Origin: CAUZFZ01 sp963579025
Lineage (GTDB): Bacteria; Planctomycetota; Planctomycetia; Planctomycetales; Planctomycetaceae
Length of the DNA: 64,000 nt
Assembly: GCA_963579025.1 (NCBI GenBank)
Contig: CAUZFZ010000016.1
Coordinates: forward strand, 1-64,000
Direction: 5' to 3'
The notes under the pieces were generated by a model that had not been told where the DNA came from, searched no databases, and saw only the letters and a program-made list of their open reading frames with translations. Shown piece by piece: positions 1 through 7,240 of this stretch (position 1 is the stretch's first letter; the number at the start of each line of letters is the position of its first letter). Both the position numbers and the translations under genes were made by a program.

Positions 1-29
1 CCGGTCCATCCGCTTCCATGCGAATTTCC

Positions 30-84
30 ATCGAGACTCCTTTCCCGGTCCGACTTCAACCATCAACCGGAAGGGAGTCTCGAT
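30..84. terminator. Hairpin, possible terminator
   Basis: An imperfect inverted repeat pairs positions 30-48 (ATCGAGACTCC...CCGG) with 67-84 (CCGG...GGAGTCTCGAT) around an 18-nt loop. On the plus strand it is followed by ATTTTCC, a weak T-run. It lies just beyond the stop of the minus-strand symporter at 119 and may end transcription from either side. No gene is visible in 1-118. Confidence 0.4.
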
Positions 85-118
85 ATTTTCCCGATTCCCC
101 AACACCCACGTTTTGGGA

Positions 119-1558
119 TCACGCCCCCACTCCGCTACCAATTGCGTTCGCCTTGCGGTCGTACAGCGCGCAGACCAACTGTGGAAAAAGAATGCAATAG
201 ACAAGATCGCTGCACAGAAACCAGAGGGCGTATACACTTTGAATCTGCACAGCAATCAATGTTGCGGCAATTCCAACGATCCAGATCAGTCGCCTGACCA
301 TGCGATTGATTTGAAGTGCATCTGCCCGTTTACCGACAAGCGGGCGGTAGATATTCCAGGCGCCCATGGAAGAAGCCGACAGAATCGAAGAATCTACGCT
401 GCTCATGACGGCGGACACCAGTGCCCCCAGACCGATTGCAGCGACCAGCGGAGGAGCAAGGTGTTTCAAGACGTAAGGCAAGGCCAGCGCGGCATTCGGT
501 GGCCCGGTCAGCCCCATGGCGCTCCAGTCTGTCGTCGCACAGATCATCCCAATTGCGACCGCCGGAAGCGCGGCCACCAGGCACAATCCTCCAGCACCGA
601 TCGACAACCACTGAGCGGTCGTCTCGTTCGTGCTGGACAGCACACGCTGAAAGTAGACATGCCAGGGGATGCCACCAAAGACCAGCAACAGTGCATAGTC
701 CCACCACAGAAACCAGTCATTGCCCCAGGCAAGTGACGGCCACGGAAACGCAAGTGGTCCATGACGCGTGTGATACTTCGTCCAGACGTCGGACCAATCG
801 GAATCCGGCATCACGAACAGCACGGCAATGAACAGGCCCGCCATCAGAATTGTGATCTGGAAGACATCGGTCATCGCAACCGACCGCAAGCCTCCAAGCG
901 ATGTGTAGACAATGGCAATGAAGGCGCTGATGATGATTGAAAGTGTGAAGTCGAGTTCAAGGATATACCCAAACGTCGTACCCAGAGCGGTGAGGATCGC
1001 ACCGGTCCAGAATACTTCGCCGAGGAGTGCAGGCAGATACAGCACGGCAGCAACGCGAGTGCCAAAGCGATCTTCGAGTGGATCCAGCATGGTCGTGAAA
1101 CGGTGGCGACGCATCGGTCGAGCGAAGACGAGCCCACCAACGATCAGGCTGAGTGCGTATCCCCAGGGCGCCTGAGCCCATGCCAGGCCAGATGCGTAGA
1201 CGGACTCGGCCGTGCCGTTGATAAATCCGCCACCGACCCACGTGGCAGTCATTGTCAGCAGAGCGATCCCCAACGGCAAACTTCGGCCTGCCAGGAGCAT
1301 TTCGCCCGTGCCTGCTTCACCTTGTCTCGCCGCGACGACGCCAAGAAAGAACATCACGCTGTAAAAGCAAATGCACGCGACGTATCCACCCCAGTAGAGG
1401 TTTCCTCGTGTGAAATGCAGCACTCCGCCAATACTTAGCAATCCACAGAACAACAGCCCCGTCGACAGCGAAGCTCGCTGCATTCGAGCAGACAGGCTGC
1501 CGCTCGTCTCGTTGGAAGATGCCATGAATACGCGTTTCCTGCTCTCACGTCGTTCCAC
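119..1558 (-). CDS. Sodium:solute symporter, choline-transporter-like
   Basis: A 479-residue integral membrane protein of the sodium:solute symporter (SSS) family, closest in feel to the high-affinity choline transporter branch. About 12-13 hydrophobic segments are visible. The family-type stretch TWVGGGFINGTAESVYASGL sits near residue 105-125, and GALVSAVMSSVDSSILSASS in the C-terminal half matches the conserved SSS region that contributes to sodium binding. It is predicted to import a small solute with Na+ across the inner membrane; the substrate is not readable from sequence. The start used is GTG at 1558; ATG at 1525 (MASSNETSG) is an alternative. The next gene upstream, at 1575-1928, encodes a small membrane protein on the same strand, so the two may be cotranscribed. 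Confidence 0.85.
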   Translation of the reverse strand: MERRESRKRVFMASSNETSGSLSARMQRASLSTGLLFCGLLSIGGVLHFTRGNLYWGGYVACICFYSVMFFLGVVAARQGEAGTGEMLLAGRSLPLGIALLTMTATWVGGGFINGTAESVYASGLAWAQAPWGYALSLIVGGLVFARPMRRHRFTTMLDPLEDRFGTRVAAVLYLPALLGEVFWTGAILTALGTTFGYILELDFTLSIIISAFIAIVYTSLGGLRSVAMTDVFQITILMAGLFIAVLFVMPDSDWSDVWTKYHTRHGPLAFPWPSLAWGNDWFLWWDYALLLVFGGIPWHVYFQRVLSSTNETTAQWLSIGAGGLCLVAALPAVAIGMICATTDWSAMGLTGPPNAALALPYVLKHLAPPLVAAIGLGALVSAVMSSVDSSILSASSMGAWNIYRPLVGKRADALQINRMVRRLIWIVGIAATLIAVQIQSVYALWFLCSDLVYCILFPQLVCALYDRKANAIGSGVGA

Positions 1559-1574
1559 TCAGCTCGACAATGGG

Positions 1575-1928
1575 TCAAACGCTGCCACCATCGAATGATA
1601 GAAAGGCGAGTCCGACAATCAGCGACCATATCAGTGCCACTGCGCCCAGGACGATGGAAACTCGCAACAGGCGAGACCGCCCGTTTCGCAGTCGTAACAG
1701 AAATGCAGACGTCAGGGCGATCAGAGCAAGTGGCGCTGCGAGGACGCACTCCAATGGCCAGACGGGATCAATGGGCGTTGACGCCACATTCCACGCCACA
1801 AGGAGGAGACCGATCAGTCGTCCGAAGAAACCCACTCCGCAGGCAATAAAGGCGAGAGCGAAAGTCAGGACATTGGCGAGCCGCCCTGGTTTCTCATCCG
1901 GCACTGCTTCTGACTCAATGGGATGCAT
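1575..1928 (-). CDS. Small hypothetical membrane protein
   Basis: A 117-residue protein with a short charged N-terminus (MHPIESEAVPDEKPGRL) and three hydrophobic segments, at about residues 18-48, 57-79 and 90-110. No family recognised. It lies 16 nt upstream of the symporter gene on the same strand, so it could be a partner of that transporter, but nothing in the sequence proves it. Codon use matches the neighbours. Confidence 0.6.
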   Translation of the reverse strand: MHPIESEAVPDEKPGRLANVLTFALAFIACGVGFFGRLIGLLLVAWNVASTPIDPVWPLECVLAAPLALIALTSAFLLRLRNGRSRLLRVSIVLGAVALIWSLIVGLAFLSFDGGSV

Positions 1929-1992
1929 GGACGACCGTGCTTCCGCAGTGTCAATCGAAGTGGTCGAGAATGATAATATCGAGCAACGTTGT

Positions 1993-2964
1993 CTACGAAG
2001 CGATGCTCAACGAATTATCATCCTCGCCAATACTCTGCACGCACTGGCCAATCTGCTCGACCATGTCGCGAGCCGCGTCGAACTTGTCGGTCCAGCGCAG
2101 AAAACCGTGAATCTGACCGTGACAGCGAGTCAATTCAACGGGAACGCCCGACGCTTCCAGCCGTCGTGCATAGGCCTCGCCTTCATCACGCAGTGGATCA
2201 AACTCGGCCGAGACAACAAATGCCGCCGGCAATCCCGCCAGCGATTCAGCCCGCATCGGCGAGGCATACGCGTGCGAGCGATCATGCGAACTCGGGACGT
2301 ATTGCTCCCAGAACCACTGCATAGAATGCCGCGTCAGCATGTAGCCCTCGGCATTCTCGATATACGACGGTCGGTCAAAGTTGTGATCGGTGACCGGATA
2401 AATCAGAACCTGGTGAGCGATCTCGACAGACTGCCGGTCCCTGGCCATCAGACAGCATGCGGCGGCCAGATTTCCTCCGGCACTGTCTCCCGCCACGATC
2501 AGTCGGTTCGGATCCACATCCAGTTCCGCAGCATTTTCGGCGACCCAAACCGCGGCAGCGTGAGCATCCTCGGCAGCAGTGGGAAACTGGTGCTCGGGTG
2601 CGAGCCGGTAATCCACCGATACGACGACACATTGACCGGCATTAGCCAGTTTTCGACACAGACTGTCGTACGCTTCCAGATTTCCCACGACCCAGCCGCC
2701 ACCGTGAAAATAGACCATCACGGGCCATGGCGACGCGTTGGGTACGTCCTCATTACGAGTTGGCCAGTAGATGCGAACCGGCAACTCCACTTCCGGGTCT
2801 GGACCGGGTATGAATCGGTGGTCGTGTCCTGCGACATGATCGGGTTTGCCCGGAATCGGAGTAACCATGGCTCGCAGATCGCTCAACGGAATCTGATCTA
2901 CTGGCGGGATTTCCACGCGGGCGAACTTGTCGAGAAAACGACGTGCCTGGGGATCAAGGGACAT
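1993..2964 (-). CDS. Alpha/beta hydrolase (HSL-type esterase)
   Basis: A 323-residue carboxylesterase of the hormone-sensitive-lipase/Aes branch of the alpha/beta hydrolase fold. The oxyanion-hole motif HGGGW is at residues 87-91. The nucleophile motif GDSAGG is at about 159-164 (Ser161). The acid FDPLRDEG and the histidine IHGFLRW complete the triad in the usual order near the C-terminus. No signal peptide is seen, so it is probably cytoplasmic, acting on short-chain esters. Length is normal for the family. It is transcribed away from leuA, with the leuA control region in between. Confidence 0.88.
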   Translation of the reverse strand: MSLDPQARRFLDKFARVEIPPVDQIPLSDLRAMVTPIPGKPDHVAGHDHRFIPGPDPEVELPVRIYWPTRNEDVPNASPWPVMVYFHGGGWVVGNLEAYDSLCRKLANAGQCVVVSVDYRLAPEHQFPTAAEDAHAAAVWVAENAAELDVDPNRLIVAGDSAGGNLAAACCLMARDRQSVEIAHQVLIYPVTDHNFDRPSYIENAEGYMLTRHSMQWFWEQYVPSSHDRSHAYASPMRAESLAGLPAAFVVSAEFDPLRDEGEAYARRLEASGVPVELTRCHGQIHGFLRWTDKFDAARDMVEQIGQCVQSIGEDDNSLSIAS

Positions 2965-3175
2965 AAAAGGGAGCTTTCGAACCTGCGGACTGGTACTGCG
3001 GGGCGATTGAATAGTCCAAAGACAAAGGGATCTGCAACCTCAGCCGCGTCGCGTTGGTCATTCCTGAGAACTGCCGTCATGGCCGTAGGACGGACAACTC
3101 GTCCGTCAGACGACGATTGTCGGCCGCAAGCCACGTTGGTTAACGGCGGCCTGGTGAGGGAACAGGCCCGACACC

Positions 3176-3204
3176 TTGACGCGTTTAACGCACCGGGATA
3201 GAGT
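3176..3204 (+). promoter_or_regulatory. Predicted sigma-70 promoter of leuA
   Basis: TTGACG (3176-3181) and TAGAGT (3199-3204) are separated by exactly 17 nt, which resembles the -35/-10 consensus (5/6 and 4/6 matches). Transcription would begin near 3211, about 28 nt before the leader-peptide start. The placement directly before the leader and attenuator supports it, but promoter calls by eye are weak on their own. Confidence 0.55.
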
Positions 3205-3238
3205 CATTTTTCTTCAATTTCGCTTACGGGACAGTTCT

Positions 3239-3304
3239 GTGAATTCGACTCTGTTGAACCTGAGCCTGCTTCTACTGACCAGCCTCGCCCCCGGCGGAGC
3301 TTAG
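3239..3304 (+). CDS. leuL: Leucine-rich leader peptide (leu attenuator)
   Basis: A 21-codon frame starts with GTG at 3239 and stops at TAG 3302-3304. The peptide reads (M)NSTLLNLSLLLLTSLAPGGA: 8 of 21 residues are leucine, including four consecutive Leu codons (CTG CTT CTA CTG, 3266-3277). GGGA at 3228-3231 lies 7 nt before the GTG as a possible ribosome-binding site. It sits between a promoter-like sequence and an intrinsic terminator, directly upstream of leuA. This is the classic arrangement of a peptide-controlled leucine attenuator: ribosome stalling at Leu codons would report leucyl-tRNA shortage. The symbol is given by analogy with enterobacterial leuL. Confidence 0.75.
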   Translation: MNSTLLNLSLLLLTSLAPGGA

Positions 3305-3345
3305 GTTGCAGACTGTTCATACCGATCAAATCAGTCAGCCCTGAG
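3299..3345 (+). promoter_or_regulatory. Predicted antiterminator of the leuA attenuator
   Basis: CTTAGG (3300-3305, overlapping the leader stop codon) can pair with CCTGAG (3340-3345). GC 3308-3309 pairs with GC 3338-3339, and GACTG (3311-3315) with CAGTC (3332-3336), giving about 13 bp around a 16-nt loop. This structure sequesters the left arm of the downstream terminator. A ribosome that reaches the leader stop would cover the 5' half and allow termination; a ribosome stalled on the Leu codons would leave it free. Base pairing is read directly; the switching behaviour is inferred. Confidence 0.65.
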
Positions 3346-3368
3346 GTCTTCCGCCTCAGGGTTTTTTT
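3339..3368 (+). terminator. Intrinsic terminator (attenuator) before leuA
   Basis: A perfect 8-bp stem CCCTGAGG (3339-3346) / CCTCAGGG (3354-3361) encloses a 7-nt loop and is followed by seven T residues (3362-3368). No plus-strand gene other than the short leader peptide precedes it, so it acts as an attenuator for leuA rather than as the end of an operon. Confidence 0.9.
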
Positions 3369-3425
3369 GTTGCGTTTGTGTTGCTCCGATTCGAGCGACC
3401 CCAGTGTTCTCAGGGAGAACCCACG

Positions 3426-4985
3426 ATGTCCGGCGACGTAATTACGATCTTCGACACAACTCTGCGCGACGGCGAACAGTCGCCAGGCTGCAGCATGACC
3501 ACCGACGAGAAGATGCAGGTTGCCAGGGCTCTGGTGGAACTGGGTGTCGACGTGATTGAGGCGGGGTTTCCCATCGCCTCGCCCGGCGATTTCGAATCCG
3601 TCAGGAAGATCGCCAGCGAATTCGGATCGCAGACGACCATCTGCGGTCTCGCCCGGTGCCGGGTCGATGACATCGATCGAGCGATCGAAGCGCTTAAAGA
3701 AGCCAGGAAGCCTCGGCTGCATGTGTTCCTTGCAACCAGCGCTATTCATCGCGAACACAAACTGAAGATGGACAAGGAGCAGATCGTCCAGCGCGCGGTC
3801 GACATGGTAAAGCGAGCCGCCGAATTCACGGACAATGTCGAGTTCTCCCCGGAAGACGCGGCCCGCACGGAACTCGATTTCCTTTGTGAAGTCATCGAAA
3901 AGACGATCGACGCGGGAGCGACAACAGTCAACATCCCGGATACGGTCGGGTATTCGGTGCCATCGCATTTCTTCAACATTATCCGTCATCTCAAAGACAA
4001 CGTGCCGAATATTGACAAGGCCGTGATCAGTACGCACTGCCATAACGATCTGGGCCTGGCCGTGGCAAACAGCCTGGCCGCCGTGGAAGCCGGAGCCCGC
4101 CAGATCGAATGCACGATCAACGGACTCGGCGAACGTGCTGGAAACGCGGCCCTCGAAGAAATCGTGATGGCGCTTGAAACCCGCAAGGATCACTACGGCA
4201 TCACGACGAACGTCAACTCACAGCGTTTGTTCCCGACCAGCCGACTGGTCTCACGCATCACGGGAATGCTCGTCCAACGCAACAAAGCGATCGTGGGACA
4301 GAACGCATTCGCCCACGAAGCTGGCATTCATCAGCACGGCATCCTGCAGGAACGCAGCACCTACGAGATCATGCGTGCCGAGGACGTTGGCTACATTGGC
4401 ACCAATCTGGTGCTCGGCAAGCACAGCGGACGACACGCCTTTCGCGACCGGGTCAAGCACCTCGGCTACACACTCGACGAATCACTGGTTCAGCAGGTGT
4501 TTGACGAATTCATCGCCCTGGCCGACAAGAAGAAAGAGGTCTACGACGCGGACATCATCGCTTTGATCGAACACCACATCGGCGAGACGCAGGATCAATG
4601 GACGCTGGACCGCTTCCACACGCTCGCCGGAACCGACGTCCTGCCCACAGCCACGCTCGAAATGCGACGCGACGGCTGCGACGAAATCTTCCGCGACGCA
4701 GCGACTGGCGACGGTCCGGTCGATGCCATTTTCCGGGCACTGGAGCGGCTGATCGGCGTCGAAGCGCAGCTCATCGAATACACGGTCCGCAGTGTCTCCA
4801 GCGGCAAGGATGCACAGGGTGAGGTCATGGTCGAGATCGAAGTGAACGGTCGGCACTTCCACGGCAAGGGCGTCAACACGGACATTGTCGCCGCCAGTGC
4901 TCAGGCCTATTTGAAAGCACTGAATCGCGCTGCCGTTGAGGGCAATGGTTCAGCGGTCGTCGGTGAACCAGCGCGCGGAGTGTGA
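3426..4985 (+). CDS. leuA: 2-isopropylmalate synthase
   Basis: A 519-residue LeuA that condenses acetyl-CoA with 2-oxoisovalerate, the first committed step of leucine biosynthesis. The N-terminal TIM-barrel signature TTLRDGEQSPG is at residues 11-21. The metal-binding motif HCHNDLG is near residues 204-210, followed by the family-typical INGLGERAGNAALEE. GIHQHGIL and the C-terminal LeuA regulatory (allosteric dimer) domain are present, so feedback inhibition by leucine is expected. The start is set at ATG 3426 because AGGGAG (3412-3417) lies 8 nt upstream; the longer frame to 3378 overlaps the region just after the terminator and lacks family similarity. Expression is probably controlled by the Leu-rich leader and attenuator immediately upstream. 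No other leu gene follows. Confidence 0.95.
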   Translation: MSGDVITIFDTTLRDGEQSPGCSMTTDEKMQVARALVELGVDVIEAGFPIASPGDFESVRKIASEFGSQTTICGLARCRVDDIDRAIEALKEARKPRLHVFLATSAIHREHKLKMDKEQIVQRAVDMVKRAAEFTDNVEFSPEDAARTELDFLCEVIEKTIDAGATTVNIPDTVGYSVPSHFFNIIRHLKDNVPNIDKAVISTHCHNDLGLAVANSLAAVEAGARQIECTINGLGERAGNAALEEIVMALETRKDHYGITTNVNSQRLFPTSRLVSRITGMLVQRNKAIVGQNAFAHEAGIHQHGILQERSTYEIMRAEDVGYIGTNLVLGKHSGRHAFRDRVKHLGYTLDESLVQQVFDEFIALADKKKEVYDADIIALIEHHIGETQDQWTLDRFHTLAGTDVLPTATLEMRRDGCDEIFRDAATGDGPVDAIFRALERLIGVEAQLIEYTVRSVSSGKDAQGEVMVEIEVNGRHFHGKGVNTDIVAASAQAYLKALNRAAVEGNGSAVVGEPARGV

Positions 4986-5102
4986 CGCGACCAGGATTCC
5001 GTGAAATACGCTGTAGATCGACTGATGCTGGTCAATTAGAGTGAGTACCAGCTCGTGCAGTATCCGTCAGGCGCATGCCAATCACTGAAGAACGGCGAAG
5101 CG

Positions 5103-5453
5103 ATGAATTTCAACGAGTCAGTCGAACCACTTGGACGGCGGATTCTGATCCGCAAAGACGACAGCCGTCAGACGACCAAAGGCGGCATCGTTCTGCCTGA
5201 TCAGGCCGAGATTCCGACCATCACTGGACGCGTCGTCGAGATCAGTGCTCAAATCGAAAACGACGACGACTTTCCGGTCCGCAAATACGACAAGGTGCTG
5301 TTCCACCCCAAGAACGCGATCCCCGTCGATCTGGAATCCGACAACGTGCTGTTCGTTGTGGACATCGACGATGTGATGGCCGTCTTCCGTCGGACGTCCG
5401 TCACGGACTCGACGACCGAGCCGCTTGAAGACGTTGACGACATCGACGCGTGA
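5103..5453 (+). CDS. groES: GroES-type co-chaperonin
   Basis: A 116-residue protein of the Cpn10/GroES family. The N-terminus SVEPLGRRILIRKDDSRQTT is followed by GGIVLPDQAEIPT, the family's mobile-loop region, and by a Cpn10-like beta-barrel pattern. It extends about 15 acidic residues beyond a usual GroES (EPLEDVDDIDA). It would cap a GroEL ring during protein folding. No groEL lies beside it and no CIRCE element (the HrcA operator) is visible upstream, so this looks like a stand-alone, possibly paralogous, co-chaperonin. The start at 5103 follows a GAAG-rich weak ribosome-binding site; a longer frame begins at 5055. Confidence 0.85.
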   Translation: MNFNESVEPLGRRILIRKDDSRQTTKGGIVLPDQAEIPTITGRVVEISAQIENDDDFPVRKYDKVLFHPKNAIPVDLESDNVLFVVDIDDVMAVFRRTSVTDSTTEPLEDVDDIDA

Positions 5454-5494
5454 GACGTGATGTCACCGTCAGACGCACGCGGTTCTCCTGACGA

Positions 5495-7141
5495 TCAGTC
5501 AGCGACCGGAGCGATAATCCGGGAAGCATGCACGCTGTTGTGGTAGATCGTGTTGACGGCTGCCCGGGCGTCATCGGGGAATTCGATGGTGAGCGGTTTG
5601 CCAGTCTGCGGATTCGGCTCGTAGAGCGGGGCTCCGGTGCTGGCGACCGTCACACGGATGCGATGTCCGGTGTTGAAGATCTGGCTCATCCACCCGATTG
5701 GGTACGCGACGCGATAGACCTGACCGGGAGTCATCAGGACTTCCTTATCGAAACCTTCGCGATACCGTGCCCGTAACGGGTAGTCGACGATCAGAATCGA
5801 TCGTCCGTCCGGATAGACATCGCTGACTCGCACGATGAAGTCCGTATCCGGGGCGTCCGACGAGACATGAAGTTCTGCCTGCACTCGGCCGGTCCATTCG
5901 ACAGGAGCTGTGAGTGGCTCTGTCGTGAATGTCTTCACCTGCTTCTGTGATTCGAAGGCCCGCGCATCACGTGCACCAGGAAACGACCGGCCTGGAATCT
6001 CCATCGGGTGAAGCGGATCGCTCAGGTACCCGGTGCTGGCGTTTCGATTCGTCGGCTTCGCGGCCGACAAACCACCACCGCCGTGCAGATACATCGGCAC
6101 AGCCTTTGCCTTCGGGGGAAAGTCATCCGCAGTACGCCACACGTTGCCGGGAGCTCCGTCTTCGCCTACCGCTCCCATCACGTAGTAACGCACGGTCGAA
6201 TCGCGGTCGGCTCCGTTGTCTTCACCTTTCAAGTAGTGGTTGAACCAGCGGACCATGTGTTCGTGCACGGCCCAGGCGGCATTCTCGGGATAGACGAGTT
6301 CACCGACCTTGTTGCCCTTGTTCAGTCGACCATGCAGCCACGGGCCAATCAGCAGTTGCTGGCGTCCGCGCGACTTCTCACCACCCTTGTGCTGCCGCCC
6401 GATGTAGCTGGCGACCGATCCTTGGTTCATGAAGTCGTACCAGCTTCCGATCGTGAAGCAGGGCACATTCATTTTGTCGAAATGCAGAGTGCAGTCTTCT
6501 GCCTGCCAGTACTCGTCGTAGTGCGGATGCACGAACCACTCCGCGAGCAGCCGGCGATTGTCTTCGGGATTCCGGGAGACTCGGTCCATGCCTTTGAAAC
6601 GCTCAGGGCGAGTTGTCCCGCCGATGCGATAGCCTTCCTGGAACAAACTCAGCCCCGTATCTGTCATGTACTGGCAGACCAGATGCGGCGGTGCCGTCAC
6701 GGCCAGATAGTTCTGAGCGTATCCGCCCTGCGAACTGCCAAACGTTCCGACCTTACCCGAACACCACGACTGCTTTGCGAACCACTCACAAGTGTCATAA
6801 CCATCCTGCAGTTCGCCCCACTGCAGCGCGCGATAACCGACCCACGTGCCTTCCGACATGTGCGTCCCGCGGAAGTTGACCATCGCCACGACGTAACCCT
6901 CATCCGCCAGTCGGGCTGCTGCAAGCCGCGTCGAGCGTCCAGTCAGGCTGGCGTACCGCTGCTCAAAGACTGCCGGCCACGGGCCCTTGCCGGCGGGCTG
7001 ATACAGATAAACGGACAGTCGCTTGCCGTCACGCATCGGGACCATGACGTGCTGTTCGGTCACATCACCAAAGTCAGGTTCCTGAGCATGCGTCTGAGCA
7101 AGCGGAATCAGAGTCAGGCAGATCAGCAGTCGTTTCGTCAT
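5495..7141 (-). CDS. CocE/NonD-type hydrolase, secreted
   Basis: A 548-residue secreted hydrolase of the X-Pro dipeptidyl-peptidase/CocE (peptidase S15) type. Residues 1-19 form a signal peptide ending THAQ-E. The nucleophile elbow GSSQGGY places Ser at about residue 137, in the usual S15 position after the VNFRGTHMSEG region. The C-terminal third has the beta-jelly-roll pattern of the X-Pro C-terminal domain (FIVRVSDVYPDGRS, TGHRIRVTVAS). Such enzymes cleave acyl esters or amides; the substrate is unknown here. Its 3' end faces groES. Confidence 0.88.
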   Translation of the reverse strand: MTKRLLICLTLIPLAQTHAQEPDFGDVTEQHVMVPMRDGKRLSVYLYQPAGKGPWPAVFEQRYASLTGRSTRLAAARLADEGYVVAMVNFRGTHMSEGTWVGYRALQWGELQDGYDTCEWFAKQSWCSGKVGTFGSSQGGYAQNYLAVTAPPHLVCQYMTDTGLSLFQEGYRIGGTTRPERFKGMDRVSRNPEDNRRLLAEWFVHPHYDEYWQAEDCTLHFDKMNVPCFTIGSWYDFMNQGSVASYIGRQHKGGEKSRGRQQLLIGPWLHGRLNKGNKVGELVYPENAAWAVHEHMVRWFNHYLKGEDNGADRDSTVRYYVMGAVGEDGAPGNVWRTADDFPPKAKAVPMYLHGGGGLSAAKPTNRNASTGYLSDPLHPMEIPGRSFPGARDARAFESQKQVKTFTTEPLTAPVEWTGRVQAELHVSSDAPDTDFIVRVSDVYPDGRSILIVDYPLRARYREGFDKEVLMTPGQVYRVAYPIGWMSQIFNTGHRIRVTVASTGAPLYEPNPQTGKPLTIEFPDDARAAVNTIYHNSVHASRIIAPVAD

Positions 7142-7240
7142 GGTGTGTTATCCACTCGAGGCTTTGCCACAGCGTCTCGATCAGTAGCCACCGTCGCCAG
7201 ACCGTGGGCTCGGCGTGATTCTACCGAAGGGTGACGGTCG

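Noticed and set aside
1570..3201. A 543-codon plus-strand open frame opposite the esterase gene
   Set aside because: It is the antisense shadow of clear minus-strand genes (esterase and small membrane protein); its translation is Arg/Ser-rich and resembles no protein.
4986..5102. CIRCE-like heat-shock operator before groES
   Set aside because: The sequence near 5035-5050 (TTAGAGTGAGTACC) does not match TTAGCACTC-N9-GAGTGCTAA.
6008..7234. A 408-codon plus-strand open frame
   Set aside because: It is opposite the CocE-type hydrolase gene, whose catalytic motifs and signal peptide are clear.
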